A DNA stretch of 64,000 bases from Orychophragmus violaceus (GCA_030180135.1 CM058230.1:25442067-25506066); one strand, 5' to 3'. Shown: positions 11,879-24,707, numbered from the stretch's first letter. Notes: generated by a model from the letters alone, not told the origin. Program-made: numbers and translations.

Positions 11879-12084
11879 GTTTACTTAGTAATTATATCTT
11901 GAGTAGGAAATTCAAATTTTTAATTTTTAGGTTCGTCTTAGTAATGTTTATGTATTGTCTTATCTTCCTGTTTTTTCTTGCTCTTTTTCCAATAGTATTT
12001 TCCGTCTTTGTCGCCGTGCTTTTTCTTGTATCTCTATAATAATGAACGTTAGTGTTTTTTTTTTAAGAGTTTTTTAGTTATATT

Positions 12085-12424
12085 GGGCCTGTTCGTTTGT
12101 CAGCCGCAGGCTTCCTGCGGCTGCGGCTGCGTTTAAAACATGTTCGTTTGACAAACGCAATCTCTTGCGGCTGCGGCTGCGTCTAAACGCTGCGGTCTGC
12201 GGCCGGAATTTTTGACCGCAAGAAAATCCAACATCTGCGTCTATAATTACTTGCGTCTGCGTCTGCGTCTACGAAAAAACTTGCGTCTAACAAACGAACA
12301 GATCTGCGGCTGCGGCTGCGGCCAGACGCGCGTTTGTCAAACGAACAACAATTATTGCGTTTGACCGCAGCCGCAGCCGCAGGACGCAGCCGCAGCCGCT
12401 TGCGTCTGACAAACGAAAAGACCC
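12085..12424. mobile_element. G+C-rich fold-back MITE-like element, 340 bp
   Basis: The left end GGGCCTGTTCGTTTGTC and the reverse complement of the right end (GGGTCTTTTCGTTTGTC) form an imperfect terminal inverted repeat. Inside, the left half is built of CTGCGG/CTGCGT hexamers and the right half of their complements, so the unit can fold almost end to end. It is flanked by ATT at 12082-12084 and 12425-12427, a 3-bp duplication compatible with Harbinger-type insertion. It carries no ORF. Confidence 0.7.
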
Positions 12425-12581
12425 ATTATTGAATATACCGAATAGTATGACTTTTTTAGAAAAGGTTTGTTAGACGGTATAACTGTGAAGGAAGCGTGGC
12501 ACACGTATGTAGTAATTTAGTAGCTGTTTATGGTAGTGTGTTTTTTTGTCTGCGATGATTTGGAGGTTTTGTAAATGGTTT

Positions 12582-12720
12582 TATTAAGAGAGAGAGTGAT
12601 TAACAGAATATTTCTCATTAAACTCTCGAATGTACATAATATGTCTTATATATACATGGTTAACGCAAAAGGAAACCTTAACCACTCTTAATTAAACCAA
12701 TCCGGTTATCTATCCTAATA
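12582..12720 (-). repeat. Copia A 3' LTR (139 bp)
   Basis: On plus it starts TATTAAGAGAG and ends ATCCTAATA. By eye identical to 17570-17708. Unusually short for an LTR but complete, with termini TATTA...TAATA rather than TG...CA. Confidence 0.95.
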
Positions 12721-12730
12721 CACCCCCCTC
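12721..12730 (-). promoter_or_regulatory. Copia A polypurine tract
   Basis: Minus strand GAGGGGGGTG directly abutting the 3' LTR; primes plus-strand DNA synthesis in copia elements. Confidence 0.85.
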
Positions 12731-15700
12731 AAGTCTCTGAAAGCAAAATCTCGTGAGCATCAACAGGTGAGTCAAGAAGAAGAGATGTTGAAGTTGAATG
12801 CTGAAAGAGACTTGAAATGGACATACGACGGAGCAGATTATGAAAGGGACCCGGATGTAAGGCTTTGGTTAGAAGATCAGCATGTTGATTTGAACTAGAA
12901 ACATGAAAGAGCTTCATGAACCCATTCTTGACCTGATCTCGAATAGTATGGCAGTCAACTTCGATGTGTTTAGTCCGCTCGTGGAAAACTGGATTCGTGG
13001 CTATGTGCATTGCTGATTTATTGTCACAAAAGAGCTTTGCTGGAGCTATAACACGGACCTGAAGATCAGCAAGAAGTTGATGCAGCCAAATCAGTTCACA
13101 CGTAGCTAGAGCCATACTCCTATACTCTGCCTCAGTGCTGCTCCGACTAACGGTTTGTTGCTTTTTTGATTTCCAGCTGATGAGAGATTTGCCAAGGTAG
13201 ATGCAAAAACCAGTGATAGATCTCCTTGAATCAGGGCATGTTGCCCAATCCGCAGCTGTAAAAGCATTAAGGCATATCTCAGAGTCAGTTGCATAGAATA
13301 ATCCTTGAGCAGGAGCGGACTTGATATAGCGTAAGACACGGTGAGCAGCCTGGAGATGTATATCTGTTGGACAAGACAGAAACTGGCTGAGATTATGAAC
13401 AGCAAATGTGATATCTGGTCTTGTTATTGTGAGATATAACAATCTTCCTATCAGCTCTCGATAAGGAGTTCCATTCACCAAAGGAGTTCCTGATTCTTTA
13501 CTGAGTCTCACAGTTGGATCCATAGGAACAGAACATGGTTTAGAAGCAAGCATTCTTGTATCAGCAAGAATATCCAATGCATATTTTCTTTGACAGATAG
13601 AGATTCCTGTCTTGTTGCGAGCTATCTCAATACCCAAAAAAATTTTTGGTGCTCCCATATCTTTGATCTTGAATGCTTTATGAAGAACATCCTTGAGCAG
13701 TTGTAGCTGGATATCATCATTAGAGGCAATAAGGATATCGTCAACATACACCAAGAGAGCAGTGAAGGATCGTCCTTTGGCTTTGACAAAAAGAGTGTTG
13801 TCGCCTTGAGATTGAATAAAACCAGCTTGTAGAACAACCGTGGAGAAGCAGTGATACCACTGACGAGAAGCCTGCTTAAGTCCATAAAGGGACTTATGTA
13901 AGCGACAAACAGGATTAAGAGGAAGAGTACCAGCAGTCGGAGTATATCCTTGTGGTAAACTCATGTAGATCTCCTCATCCAAGTCTCCATGCAAGAAAGC
14001 ATTAGTAACGTCCATCTGAGTTAGTGACCAACCAAAAGCTGCAGCCAATCCTAACACAAGTTTAACACTGGCAAGTTTAGCTACAGGTGAGAATGTTTCA
14101 ATATAATCAATCCCTTCTTGCTGTGTATAGCCCTTAGCAACGAGTCGAGCTTTATATCTCTCAATGGAACCATCTGGATTATACTTAATAGTATAAACCT
14201 ATTTGCATCCTATCACATGCTTCTCTGGAGGCAAAGAGACGATAGACCATGTTTTCAACCCCTCAAGAGCATCAATCTCCACATTCATTGCTTTATTCCA
14301 AGAAGAATGAAGTATAGCTTCTTTAAAATTTTTAGGTTCTGTTTCAGTGGTAATGGAAAAACAAAAGGATTGATAGGATGGGTTGAGTTTTGAGTAACTA
14401 AGAACAGAAGACAAGGGATAAAGAACAGAGGAAGAAGGTTCGGTGGAAATTTGTGTTAAAGAGCAATGGTAATCAGATAGGTATTTGGGAGCTTTACCTT
14501 GTCGTTTTGGCCTGTCAACATTCAGTGTCCTCTGTCCTGCAGCAGCTGTAACAGTCCCTTGTGGAAGTGGTATAGCACTAGAGTATGATTCAGACGCAAC
14601 AGGAACCTCACAGGGAGTAATGGGAATAGGAACAGAACACTGGTGATCAAGTGCAACAGGTGTAGACAAAGGCAAAATGGTTTTGGCAAACAAATCATCA
14701 ATAGGTAAAGGCACAACATCTTGCTTAAAAGGAAAGATTGCTTCATGAAAAGTCACATTGCGAGATACAGAGATTATATGTGATTCTAAATGCAAAACTT
14801 TGTAACCTTTGTAACCAGATGAATAGCCTAAGAAAACACATTGTTCTGCTCTTGGTGAAAACTTTGTTCTATCTTTAACATGTGTAGAAACATAACACAA
14901 ACAACCAAATGAGCGAAGGAAAGAATATTCCGGTGGTTTCTTAAAAAGAATCTCATATGGAGATAGTTTATTCAACAGTAAAGATGGAGTCCTATTGATA
15001 AGAAAAACAGCAGTGAGAATGCATTCAGACCAGTAGATTAAAGGAACATTTGACTGAAACATTAATGCTCTAGCTACATTAAGCAAATGTTGATGCTTAC
15101 GCTCCACTACAGAGTTCTGTTGTGGCGTATATGCACATGAAAACTGATGAATCATGCCATGTTCACGAGTTAATTCAGTAAAGGCTAATTCTGGTGCATT
15201 ATCACTACGGATGGCTTTAATATCAGAATGAAACTGTGTTTTAACATGCTTGATAAACGTTGGAAAAACTGTAGTTGCATCACTCTTTTTGCGTAACATA
15301 TACAACCAAGTAACACGAGTGCAATCATCAACAATAGTCAAGAAGTATTTATATCCTTCAATTGATTCTACAGCAAATGGTCCCCATATATCCAAGTGAA
15401 CAAGTTCAAAAGGAAACCTAGACAAATGATTATGTGAAACAAATGGTAAAGCTTTTTGTTTTGCTAATGGACAAATTTCACAATGTGTAAGCTGTGATTT
15501 AGGAAAAGGTAAAATACTTGGAATATGTTGTAACTTGGTAGACGAGAGATGTCCAAGGCGTTGATGCCAAAGATGTCCGTCCACCAAGGATCCACAGAAT
15601 GATGCAGGTGATGAAGCAAGAGATGTCTCCAAGATGTAAAGATTGTGAATGACAATGCCTCTACCAATCGTCAAGACCTGAGTATGGTCCTGAATAAAAC

Positions 15701-17300
15701 ATGATGTTGGAAAAAAATGAGCAGAGCATTGTTCATATTGCAAGAGAGAACTGACACTAATCAAGTTGAATTTGAAGGAAGCTACATGCAAAACATTATG
15801 TAAAACTAATTGGGGTGAAATGTGAACGGTTCCTGTATGTGTGATGGATACTCTAGTGCCATCTGGAAATGAGACCGTTACATCTGTGACAGGATAAACT
15901 TCACTAAACATAGACAAGTCAGAACAAACATGGCTAGTAGCTCCTGTATCTATAATCCAACTACCATTTGGTAAAACAGAAGATAAGGAAGTCAAACACT
16001 GATGTTGGAAAGTAAGGCTATGATTATTATGGCGAAGGCTAGAGGATGGAAAAGGAATGGAAAGTATACCAGAAGTGGAAGTAGAAGCCATAAACCCATT
16101 GTCAGTGATTAAAGCAGATGAGGAAGGAGACTGATTCTCTTGATGATTGACATGGCTGGTAAGTTGAGTCAAAAGAGCCTTCACTTGGTCCATATTGAAC
16201 TTGCTAATATCCATGTTCATGGATGGAGATACTGAGGTCGAAGCATTCGGAAGATGTCCTGTTACTGCACTTGCGACCACAGGAGGTCGTGGAGAATAAC
16301 CAGATTGCTGACCACGAGCTTGAAACTGTTGTTGTTGTGTTGCTTTCTGATGCATTTTATGTCCTGGAGGATAGCCATTGAGCTTATAGCATTTTTGAAT
16401 GGTATGTCCAATCCTACCACAGTGAGAACAAATTGGTTTCTGCTTGGACTGGAAATTGTTATAAGAGGCTGCATAGGCTGTATTCTCCATAGGACCATTA
16501 TACTGACCAATAATGGAAGCATCAGAATGGTAACCAGCATTGTGAACAGGAGTGACAGAAGACATGGTTTGAAAAGCTACATTATCTGCCTTTGTTGGAG
16601 GCTTGATGTTCTTTTGCCTTTCATCTTGTGTAACCATATTAAACACATCTTCAATTGATGGAATTGGTTTCAGGACAAGTATATGCCGGCGAGTCTGCTC
16701 GTAAGCTTCATTAAGCCCCATTAAGAACTTTGTTACCCTGCCTCTTTCCTGAAGTTTTTCCCACAAGCCAGCAACATTGCATTCGCATTTACCACAAGTA
16801 CAGATTGGCAACTCTACATAGTTCTTGTACTCTTCCCACAAAGTCAACAATTCAGTATAGTAGGTACTCACATCCATTGAACCTTGTTGAATCAGACTTA
16901 AGCGTTGTTCTATCTCATATACACGAGGTGCATCATTCTGCTTAAAGCGTGTGATAATATTCTTCCAAATTGCCTCAGCAGTTGAGATAAACAAAAGACT
17001 CTGGCCTATCTTCTTTGACACAGAGTTCATCAACCAGGTAGCGACCATATCATTGCATCGTGACCAACTACCAGCATCCCTATGAGTAGCAGGGGGTTTA
17101 GAGATTGTACCGTCTATGAAGCCGAGTTTATTACGGACGTTCAAAGCCATTCGTACAGATCGTCGCCAAGAATGGAAGTCAGATCCAGACTCCAAGCGAT
17201 CAGAAACAAGGACCAATCCAGCATGATCAGACGAGTGAAGATAGTATGGATTTTCATACTGATCAAGAATCTGATGTCGATTTTCCGGAATCGATCCCAT
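12729..17300 (-). pseudogene. Copia A gag-pol polyprotein, one nonsense codon
   Basis: One frame from ATG at 17300 to the stop at 12729, 1524 codons, interrupted only by TAG at 14201-14199. Domains in order: UBN2/gag (residues 1 to about 250), CCHC knuckle CSHCGRIGHTIQKC (about 290), aspartic protease with DTGATSH (about 450), integrase with an HHCC segment (HLWHQRLGHL, then CEIC), and catalytic Asp in VHLDIWGP and IRSDNAPE plus the Glu of VVERKHQ. Reverse transcriptase follows the stop, with LLVYVDDILIAS, then RNase H with CDNKSAMHIA. The stop sits in a position that is normally Trp at the start of the RT, a TGG-to-TAG change. Otherwise all catalytic motifs look intact, so this copy could be supplied in trans. 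Confidence 0.93.
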
Positions 17301-17557
17301 AACGAGAATGAAGATGTAATCGAAGAAATATCAAGCTCAAAAGAAGAAAGAAAGAGCGTCGATTAGGTCAAAAGAAAGAAAGAATCGGAATCAAGAGTAT
17401 TTGCGAAAGAATCAAAACGAGCTGAAACACAGTGGAATCATGAAATTGAAGATCGATGGTGTAATAGGAGCACTCATCTTGAAGATCAACAGCTCAATTT
17501 CATGGATAAGAGAAGAAAAAAGCTCGGAATGAGAATCAATGGCGGAAGACTGTTATC

Positions 17558-17569
17558 GCTCTGATACCA
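17558..17569 (-). promoter_or_regulatory. Copia A primer-binding site
   Basis: Minus strand TGGTATCAGAGC, complementary to the 3' end of plant initiator methionine tRNA, directly adjacent to the 5' LTR. Confidence 0.95.
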
Positions 17570-17708
17570 TATTAAGAGAGAGAGTGATTAACAGAATATT
17601 TCTCATTAAACTCTCGAATGTACATAATATGTCTTATATATACATGGTTAACGCAAAAGGAAACCTTAACCACTCTTAATTAAACCAATCCGGTTATCTA
17701 TCCTAATA
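17570..17708 (-). repeat. Copia A 5' LTR (139 bp)
   Basis: Identical by eye to 12582-12720; followed by target duplication GGTTT at 17709-17713. Confidence 0.95.
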
Positions 17709-17713
17709 GGTTT

Positions 17714-18950
17714 TCCCATGTATTTTATCTGGCCATATGTTGTACAGATTATGATTCTCTTAGGCGACCTAATCGCTGCGGTCAATTATTTTGTTTCACA
17801 AGTAGGGGATGATGTTGCATTATTTTTAAAATAGGACCACGTTTTGCAAAGATCGTGTATGTACAACCGAATTCCGAAATTGATACTACACTCATATTTC
17901 AAAAAGTAGGCAATACGTGCAAAGAGTGTCAATTTGAATATATGAGATCTATGAAATTCAAAACTACGGAAACATTTATGGATAAACAAAATAAATAAAG
18001 ATGACTTACATAGCGGTTGTTGATGGTGCATTTCATCTTTAATGGATTTAGAACCTTCATCTACAGTTTATAATTTCTATATGAAAAATATTAGTTAACT
18101 ATCTAGATTTTGCTTTGATGCCTTGTATAAACAAACAAAATAGATGTGATTTGAACAGGACCAATGGTTACCATATTTTGTTTTTTGATGGGCAACGACA
18201 TGTCTGAAGGATTTTCCGGTTACTTGAATAATTTTTGTGAAATCAGTCTAATCTCAAAACCTTCAAAAACCATGAAAACTTAAGAAGGAAGAAATAGCAT
18301 GTCAAGAAAGGTGTCACCTTTACCTTTCTTTATCTTTTCCTCTGAGCTTACCATACTGTAACTGCAAAGAGAAAGTCATCTTAGAATGAGAATTTGATTA
18401 CATGAGTTCTAAAATTTCAAAACTATGGAAAACATATATGACAAAACAATTAGTGAGAAGCTTCCATTGTTTGAGTTCAATTTCAGTTGTTGGACTGTAA
18501 TTTCAGAATGAATAATTGGGAAGCTAAGAATTACAAATCAGAAAGAAAAAAATTATTTTTACTCTCAAAATAATAAACTAATTACTATCAACAAGAGAAA
18601 TTCTTTCCTAGGAGTTGACAATTTCGCTCGAGGCTCAAGGAAGGTCAACATCAACCAAAACAGCTAAATTTGGCAACTGCAATTAGCTATCCTAAGATCT
18701 GCCTCAAAAGTATTGCTATAACCCATCACCAAAGAGGAAACATTTTCAAACCATAGACAGTCAAGATGGTGACAAGTCAGGTTCATTCCTTCCTACCGTT
18801 TGAAGAAAAATTGCTCAACGGATCGTGAAGCTCCAAGAATTCATAGTATTATCAAAGGATATTCAGTTTGATGCTTACTTACCAATCTCTTATGCACTCA
18901 AGTGAAGATCCTTTGAAGATTCAATCTGATATCCTTCGCCTATCCTCTAC
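17714..18950. other. AT-rich intergenic stretch, no gene seen
   Basis: No convincing coding frame, splice pattern or repeat boundary. The longest frame (17786-18031, minus) has no recognisable motif. The right part may be the 5' untranslated region of LINE 2. Confidence 0.55.
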
Positions 18951-19146
18951 TTTCAACTCAAATACAAAGCTTGGCTGTTGAAATCTCTCCTCCCCAATGT
19001 CTGGAAAACCAAGAAACTTCTCCTCACTAATCTTAGTGTCGAATTTATCACCTTGTGGTGAAGATCTGTTACTTCTTATTGAAACTTCGAGCTTCCGTCA
19101 AGTTTCCAGTATTCTCAACTGCTTCTTAGCTTATCTCTCAAGCAAT

Positions 19147-20697
19147 ATGGACAAAAGATTATCCTATGCAAAGAAAGGCAAGGCCATTTCCTCCTCCCAT
19201 CAACCGTCGAGAGCATCCAGAGTCTCTGTTCCACCTTTCGATACCTCAGCACTCATAAGGAAACACGCCCTGACTCTAATAGGCAGAGTCACAAACATCA
19301 AAGTCAATGGATCTGGTCCCTCATTCGCTTCCTCTCCGAGCATTGGAACACTTCCTCAAGAGAAATCGGTGCAGATTTTGGGAATAAGCTTTTCCAGTTC
19401 CAATTTGTCTTAGAAGAGGACTTGCAGCTAGTCCTTGCTAACAGACCTTACCATTTTGCTAAATGGATGATTATACTGCAGAGATGGAAACCTTCCCTGG
19501 ATAGAAACTTTCCATCGCAAATCCCGTTTTGGTTTCGCGTCCTAGGCATACCCCTTCACTTATGGTCTGAAGCTACCCTCAGAACCATAGGAAGCAACAT
19601 CATACACTTTCAAGGATGCAAAATAACTCCTATATCAGCCAAGATGAGGGTCTCAATAGATGGTATCCTCCCTCTAGTCATGAACACTTCAGTAGAATTC
19701 TCCAGTGGAGAAGAAGCTACTGCAACTCTCATCTATGAGAAACTTGAAAAGCATTGCTCTAAATGCCTGAAACTTGACTATGAAGGCGCTGACTGCAGAA
19801 AAAGTCCTCCTCAGCGAGCCCGAAGTCGGGATATAGAAACCTATCACTCACGAGAGTTACAACAGTCACACCCAAACTCTTCCCGTCATATGGATGATTA
19901 TCTTAGACATCACCTATCTAGGAAGTCCTCTGACCATTGATACCAGTCATCTGCTCCTCTTGAAAAAGATGGCTATCGAGGTCCTAATAGTAGACATAAT
20001 AGCATATATACTCAGAGAGTCTATTCCCAGAAAACGTACCAGAGAAGAGTATGAGACTTGAAACTCAAAGAAGAGACAGAAGGGACAACCTCGATGCTTA
20101 CCGATCCTATCCTGGAAGGAAGGACGGCTCTGCTAGCCTTCTTCGGTCTGGAGGGAAAAAAGAAGACAATCTTCTCCTATCACTTCCAGTCCTACTATCC
20201 TTGGGAAGGAATTTTCCATTCTACCAGGAGAACTTTTTCCTGAACGTAGACCACAAACTCCACCAGTTGCACCAGATCAGCTAAGTCAGGCATATGAAGT
20301 CGCTTTAGGAGAACTAAGTGAGGTGATGGTACAATATACCAGCTGTGATGATCCCTCAGAAAGCGCAGCTCGAAAAGAGCGAGTCAGAATAGCAAAACTG
20401 AATGGTCAAATGGATGAAACCACTGTTAGGATGGCCAGAAGTGCTCTAGCCAAACAAGTGGTGTCAAACTCCCCATTCTCCCCATTTAAAGCACGCATGG
20501 AGAGCCAAGAAAGAATTCCAGCAGTGCTAAGACTTGGTCCTGCAGTGCCTAATCCAACTTCTTCCCCTAAAAGAAAACCGGGTCGACCTGCAGGAAAAAA
20601 GTTGCTCAGTCAAGCCCATAAGCTCTGCCATGTGCAAATTCTCGTAAACGAAACACTATTCAAAGCAGGGCATATCCACAAAGAAAGCTTACAATGA
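19147..20697 (+). pseudogene. LINE 2 ORF1 (DUF4283, CCHC, AT-hook-like tail)
   Basis: Opens at 19147 (MDKRLSYAKKGKAISS), shifts frame near 19395 and continues at 19422-19940 with a DUF4283 C-terminal half (IPFWFRVLGIPLHLWSEATL) and a knuckle-like HCSKCLKLDYEGADC in which the usual His is missing. Further fragments to 20697 include KRKPGRPAGKK, an AT-hook-like basic motif. By family it should bind element RNA. It is clearly decayed. Confidence 0.7.
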
Positions 20698-20825
20698 ATT
20701 CATCCTGGAACTCTAACCAGGATGCAGGCCCAAACAACCCTGCTTCCTCCCAGCTGCAAGATCATACCTCATATCTCTAAGAGGTCGATGGATTTTCACA
20801 ATCCATCTTCCCAGCTACCTTAAAA

Positions 20826-21853
20826 ATAACAAGTTGGAATTGTCAATGGCTGGGGAACCCCTTGACAATCCAGCGTATTCAGGAAATTTGACTCAAAATT
20901 TTCCCAGACATCTTGTTCCTCTCAGAGACCAAAAATCCTGACCAATACGTTTTTGATAAACTTAAATGGATAGGCTATGGCCACTGTAAGCTGGTCTCAC
21001 CACTCAGTCCGGGTGCGGGAGGTCTAGCTCTCTTGTGGAAAGAAGACAACATTCAGATCCTGTCTGCCTAACCTAACCTGATTGATGTTAGAATTGAGAT
21101 AGAAGATAGGAGTTTTTTCAGTTCTTTCATTTACGCGGATACAGACAATGCTAAAAGAAGAGAAGGATGGACCAATTTAGTATCCAAATCCAATGAAAGG
21201 AGTGCTCCATGGTTTCTCACTGGTGACTTAAATGATATAACTAATGAAAGAGAAAAACAAGGAGGAGCAAGAAGATCAGAATGCTCTTACATTGACTTCA
21301 GAACCTTCCTCTCTGAAGGGGACCTATTTGATCTTCCTTTCTCGGGTGATTCCCTGTCATGGAGAGGAGTAAGAGGAACAGAAGTTGTCCGTTGTCACCA
21401 TGATCGGTCTATGGCGAATAGAGATGGTCTGAGCTCTTTCCCATGAGCATGTCTGAATATCTCCGCTTTCAAGACTATGATCATAATCTAGTCATCACTT
21501 ACGTCCAACCTGAGAAAAGGAAAATAAAAGGAATCTTAAGATTTGATAGAAGGCTAAAGGAAAATAATGAAGTTAAGGAGATCATTGATGAGACTTGGAA
21601 CTCTGTTTCTGACTCACCAGTTACTAAACGAATTGGTCTAGTCAGACATGCCCTTTTCCAATGGAGCAAAGCTAAACAGAAGAAATCAAATGAATTGATA
21701 AAATCTCTCAAGGATGAGCTTGAAGTCGCAATGAACTATCCAGTCCCAGACGCATCACTATTATACATCATCAATAACAAGCTGGCCGAAGCATACAAAG
21801 ACAAGGAAATCTTTTGGAGGCAAAGAAGCCTCCTCATCTGGCTCCAACAATGA
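20826..21853 (+). pseudogene. LINE 2 ORF2, endonuclease and linker
   Basis: An ITSWNCQWLG-type endonuclease opening is readable at about 20826, with FLSETKNPDQY downstream (catalytic Glu). A segment with GDLNDITNEREKQGGARR lies near 21225-21275. The open piece 21443-21853 is the linker to the RT, with QRSLLIWLQQ preceding a stop. Several in-frame stops are present. Confidence 0.65.
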
Positions 21854-22041
21854 GACAAGAACACTAGTTATTTTCATGCTATAACAAGAGGCCGCATGGC
21901 TGTTAATAGATTCTCAGTTATTGAGGATGAAAATGAAGTTGCAGTATTCAAGGAAAAGTAGATAGTCACAGTCATAGAGGAAATTTATCTAACCTGTTTA
22001 AGTCCAATGATGAAACTCACCCGGAAACTGTTTCTCAAGCC

Positions 22042-22928
22042 TTGCTTCCAATGGTCACCGAGCATCAAAATTCCTTACTCATAGCTGACCTTTCTGCTGA
22101 CGAAATAAATCAAGCCACCTTCTCCATTCATGCAAACAAGGCTCCTGGACCGGATGACTTTTCAGCCAGCTTCTTCCAAGCAAACTGGAATGCAGTTGGT
22201 CCAGCAATAGTGGAGGAAATCAAGACTTTATTCAGCTCAGGAAACCTGCCATTGCACATCTATGAGACACATATAAGATGATTCTAAAAGTTCATAGCCC
22301 AAAGAAAGTCAGTGATTATAGATGCAATTTGTACTATAAAATAATTGCCAAGATCCTGATTAGAAGGCTAAAGAAGCATCTACCTAATCTCATCTCAGAG
22401 AATCAATCTGCTTACGTACCTCATAGAGCCATCTCTGACAATGTTCTAATTACTCATGAGGTCCTTCACTACTTCAAATCCTCTACATCAAAGAAGCACT
22501 GCTCTATGGCAGTCAAAATGGATATGAGTAAGGCCTATGATCGCCTAGAGTGAAGTTTCATTCAACTAGTTATGCAAAGACTTGACTTCCATCCTATTTA
22601 GATAAACTAGATTATGCAATGCATCATCATAGTCAACTATTCATTCCTGATCAATGGTCAACCTAAAGGGAAAGTTATTCCACAGCGAGGTATAAGGCAG
22701 GGTGATTCATTATCACCTTATCTCTTTATCCTCTGTAGTGGGGCTCTCTCAGGCTTATGTAATCAAGCGGAGGAAAATGGCAAGCTGCAAGGAATCAAAG
22801 TGTCAAAGGAGGGACCACGGGTAAATCATCTATTATTCGCTGATGATACTATGATTTTATGTCGAACAAATGACAAAAGCCTAGAAGCCATCAACCTAAT
22901 CTTGAAGCAATACAAAGCAGCCTCATGA
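22042..22928 (+). pseudogene. LINE 2 ORF2, reverse transcriptase
   Basis: Three open pieces in different frames (22042-22281, 22278-22553, 22614-22928) contain NKAPGPDDFSASFFQ, ENQSAYVPHRAISDNVLI, DMSKAYDRLE, GIRQGDSLSPYLFIL and LLFADDTMILC. The catalytic Asp pair is retained, but stops separate the fingers and palm. Confidence 0.85.
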
Positions 22929-23142
22929 CAATGTATAAATAAACAAAAATCCTCTATTACTTTCTCTAAGAAAGCTCCAGCCCATCTAAAGGATATAGTC
23001 AAGCGATTCTTGCAAATTGACAGAGAGGGAAGAATCGGGAAGTATCTAGGACTTCCTAAACATTTTGGAAGGAAAAAAAGATCTGTTTACCTTTATAGTT
23101 GATCGAATCCGCCAGTAGTTAGCAAGTTGGTCCTCAAGTTTC

Positions 23143-24308
23143 TTGTCCCAAGCTAGAAAACTAATCATGCTCAAGAGTGTCCTAGCCACCATGCCAACAT
23201 ACGCCATGTCTTGTTTTAAGCTCCATGATTCCTTATATAAGCGCATTCAATCGGTCCTCTCAAGGTTCTGGTGGGACCTGAAATCTAACCCTAAAAAAAG
23301 AAAGATCTCATGGGTGGCTTGGAATAAGCTTGTTAAAGCAAAAAGAGAAGGAGGGTCTAGGTTTCAGAGACATTCAATGTTTTAATGATGCTCTCCTACC
23401 TAAGCTCAATTGGAGACTCCTCAAGAATATTGAGAGTCTGTTAGCCTGAATCCTACCTGGAAAATACTGCAAGGATAAGAGCTTTTCGAACTGCCAAATA
23501 AAAGCATCTGCTTCTCATGGATGGAAGGGTATTCTAATAGGAGGAGACCTTATAGCAAATCATCTTGGATGGGCAATCGACAATGGTCGTTTAGTAAGCC
23601 TGTGGAACGATCCCTGGCTATCTACCAGAGAAAAGTTACTTCCTATGGGACTAGCTCCTATAGAGACCTCTCAGCTAAAGGTTCCAGACCTTTTTCTACC
23701 TAACTCTACGGTTTGGAACAAGGAAAAGATCAGACAAATACAACCAGATTATTAACTGACAATTCTTAACATCCAGCCAAGCAAGAATCAGGAAAAGGAC
23801 AGACTCATATGGCTTAAGCATGCCTCAGGGAACTACACTTCCAAATATGGGTATTATACAGCTTTAGAGGATACATAACTAACATCATCAATTCCACAGG
23901 AGAATCCCTCACCTTGAATTTCAGGTATCTGGTCGATCCAAACTGCTCCTAAAATAAAGCTTTTCCTCTAGAAAGCTGCATTGAATGCTCTGCCTGTAGG
24001 AGAACAATTGGCAATCAGCCAAATCCAAATCGAGCCAACCTGCAAAAGATATGGGGAATTATAATCAACTGCTCATCTCCTATTTCAATTCGACTTCACA
24101 AAGAAAACCTGGAGTGGAGCTCCGCTTGCTAATTACCTTAACAACTCAAGCTTCATCAGTTTTTTCAACAGCTGGAACAAGCTCAGAACACTTCAAATCA
24201 TCTTGTCTTCACTGGGAAACTATTATCCTGCAAAGAAGTTATATCGAAATCGATTACCGATGCAAAAGAATGGCTCTGGCCCAGTATGTAAACTCAACTC
24301 CCATTTAA
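23143..24308 (+). pseudogene. LINE 2 ORF2 C-terminal remnants (thumb, zf-RVT)
   Basis: 23143-23385 carries the post-RT segment (MPTYAMSCFKL, SRFWWDL, ISWVAWNKLVKAK). Downstream 23521-24308 are short fragments including FPL-type and C-X-C pieces of zf-RVT and a KEVISKSITDAKEW-like linker at about 24235. A Trp/Lys/Arg-rich fragment at about 24405-24470 looks out of order, suggesting local rearrangement. Confidence 0.55.
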
Positions 24309-24658
24309 TTTTAATCTAAGTTTGATGACAAAAGATATTATCAAAATAATAAGTAATTGAATACCTATGTATGACGCATAGATCTTTCATAGGCTATTCA
24401 CCTCTGGATTGGTTGGAAAATTAGGAAGAACAGTCGCTTCAATGGCTGGATTCATCAGTTTTGGCAAAGAAATGGAGAAGATTTAACATTATCATTGCTT
24501 CTATAATTTTCTCAGTACATCATCAATTTAATGGCCATCGAGAATAGCGAGGTTTCATCATAATAACAAATTAAAACCAAAATTTTATCCCAAAAAAAAA
24601 ACGTTTAAGGGACAACAAAGAGATAATCGTTGGTTTTGGAAGAGGAAACATAAAGGTT

Positions 24659-24707
24659 GAATATTAATCAATGTATTTGTCCAAAAAAAAAGAATATTAA
24701 TCAATGT
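24659..24707 (+). mobile_element. Minute 5'-truncated LINE-tail insertion with 16-bp duplication
   Basis: GAATATTAATCAATGT at 24659-24674 is repeated perfectly at 24692-24707. Between them lie only 17 bp: ATTTGTCCAAAAAAAAA, an A-tailed end like that of LINE 2 (TATCCCAAAA near 24588). This is the pattern left by target-primed reverse transcription that stopped almost at once. Confidence 0.7.

Larger units (their letters stand above)
12582..17708 (-). mobile_element. Copia A: young Ty1/copia retrotransposon, 5127 bp
   Basis: Identical 139-bp LTRs at both ends, 5-bp duplication GGTTT at 12577-12581 and 17709-17713, initiator-Met primer site next to the right (5') LTR, polypurine tract next to the left (3') LTR, and one long gag-pol frame with a single stop. 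The element reads on the minus strand. Confidence 0.97.
18950..24601 (+). mobile_element. LINE 2: decayed L1-type retrotransposon
   Basis: Plus-strand order is DUF4283 ORF1, CCHC, endonuclease, reverse transcriptase, zf-RVT and an A-run at about 24591-24601. Almost every domain is broken by stops or shifts. I could not find matching target duplications, so both ends are approximate. Confidence 0.82.
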
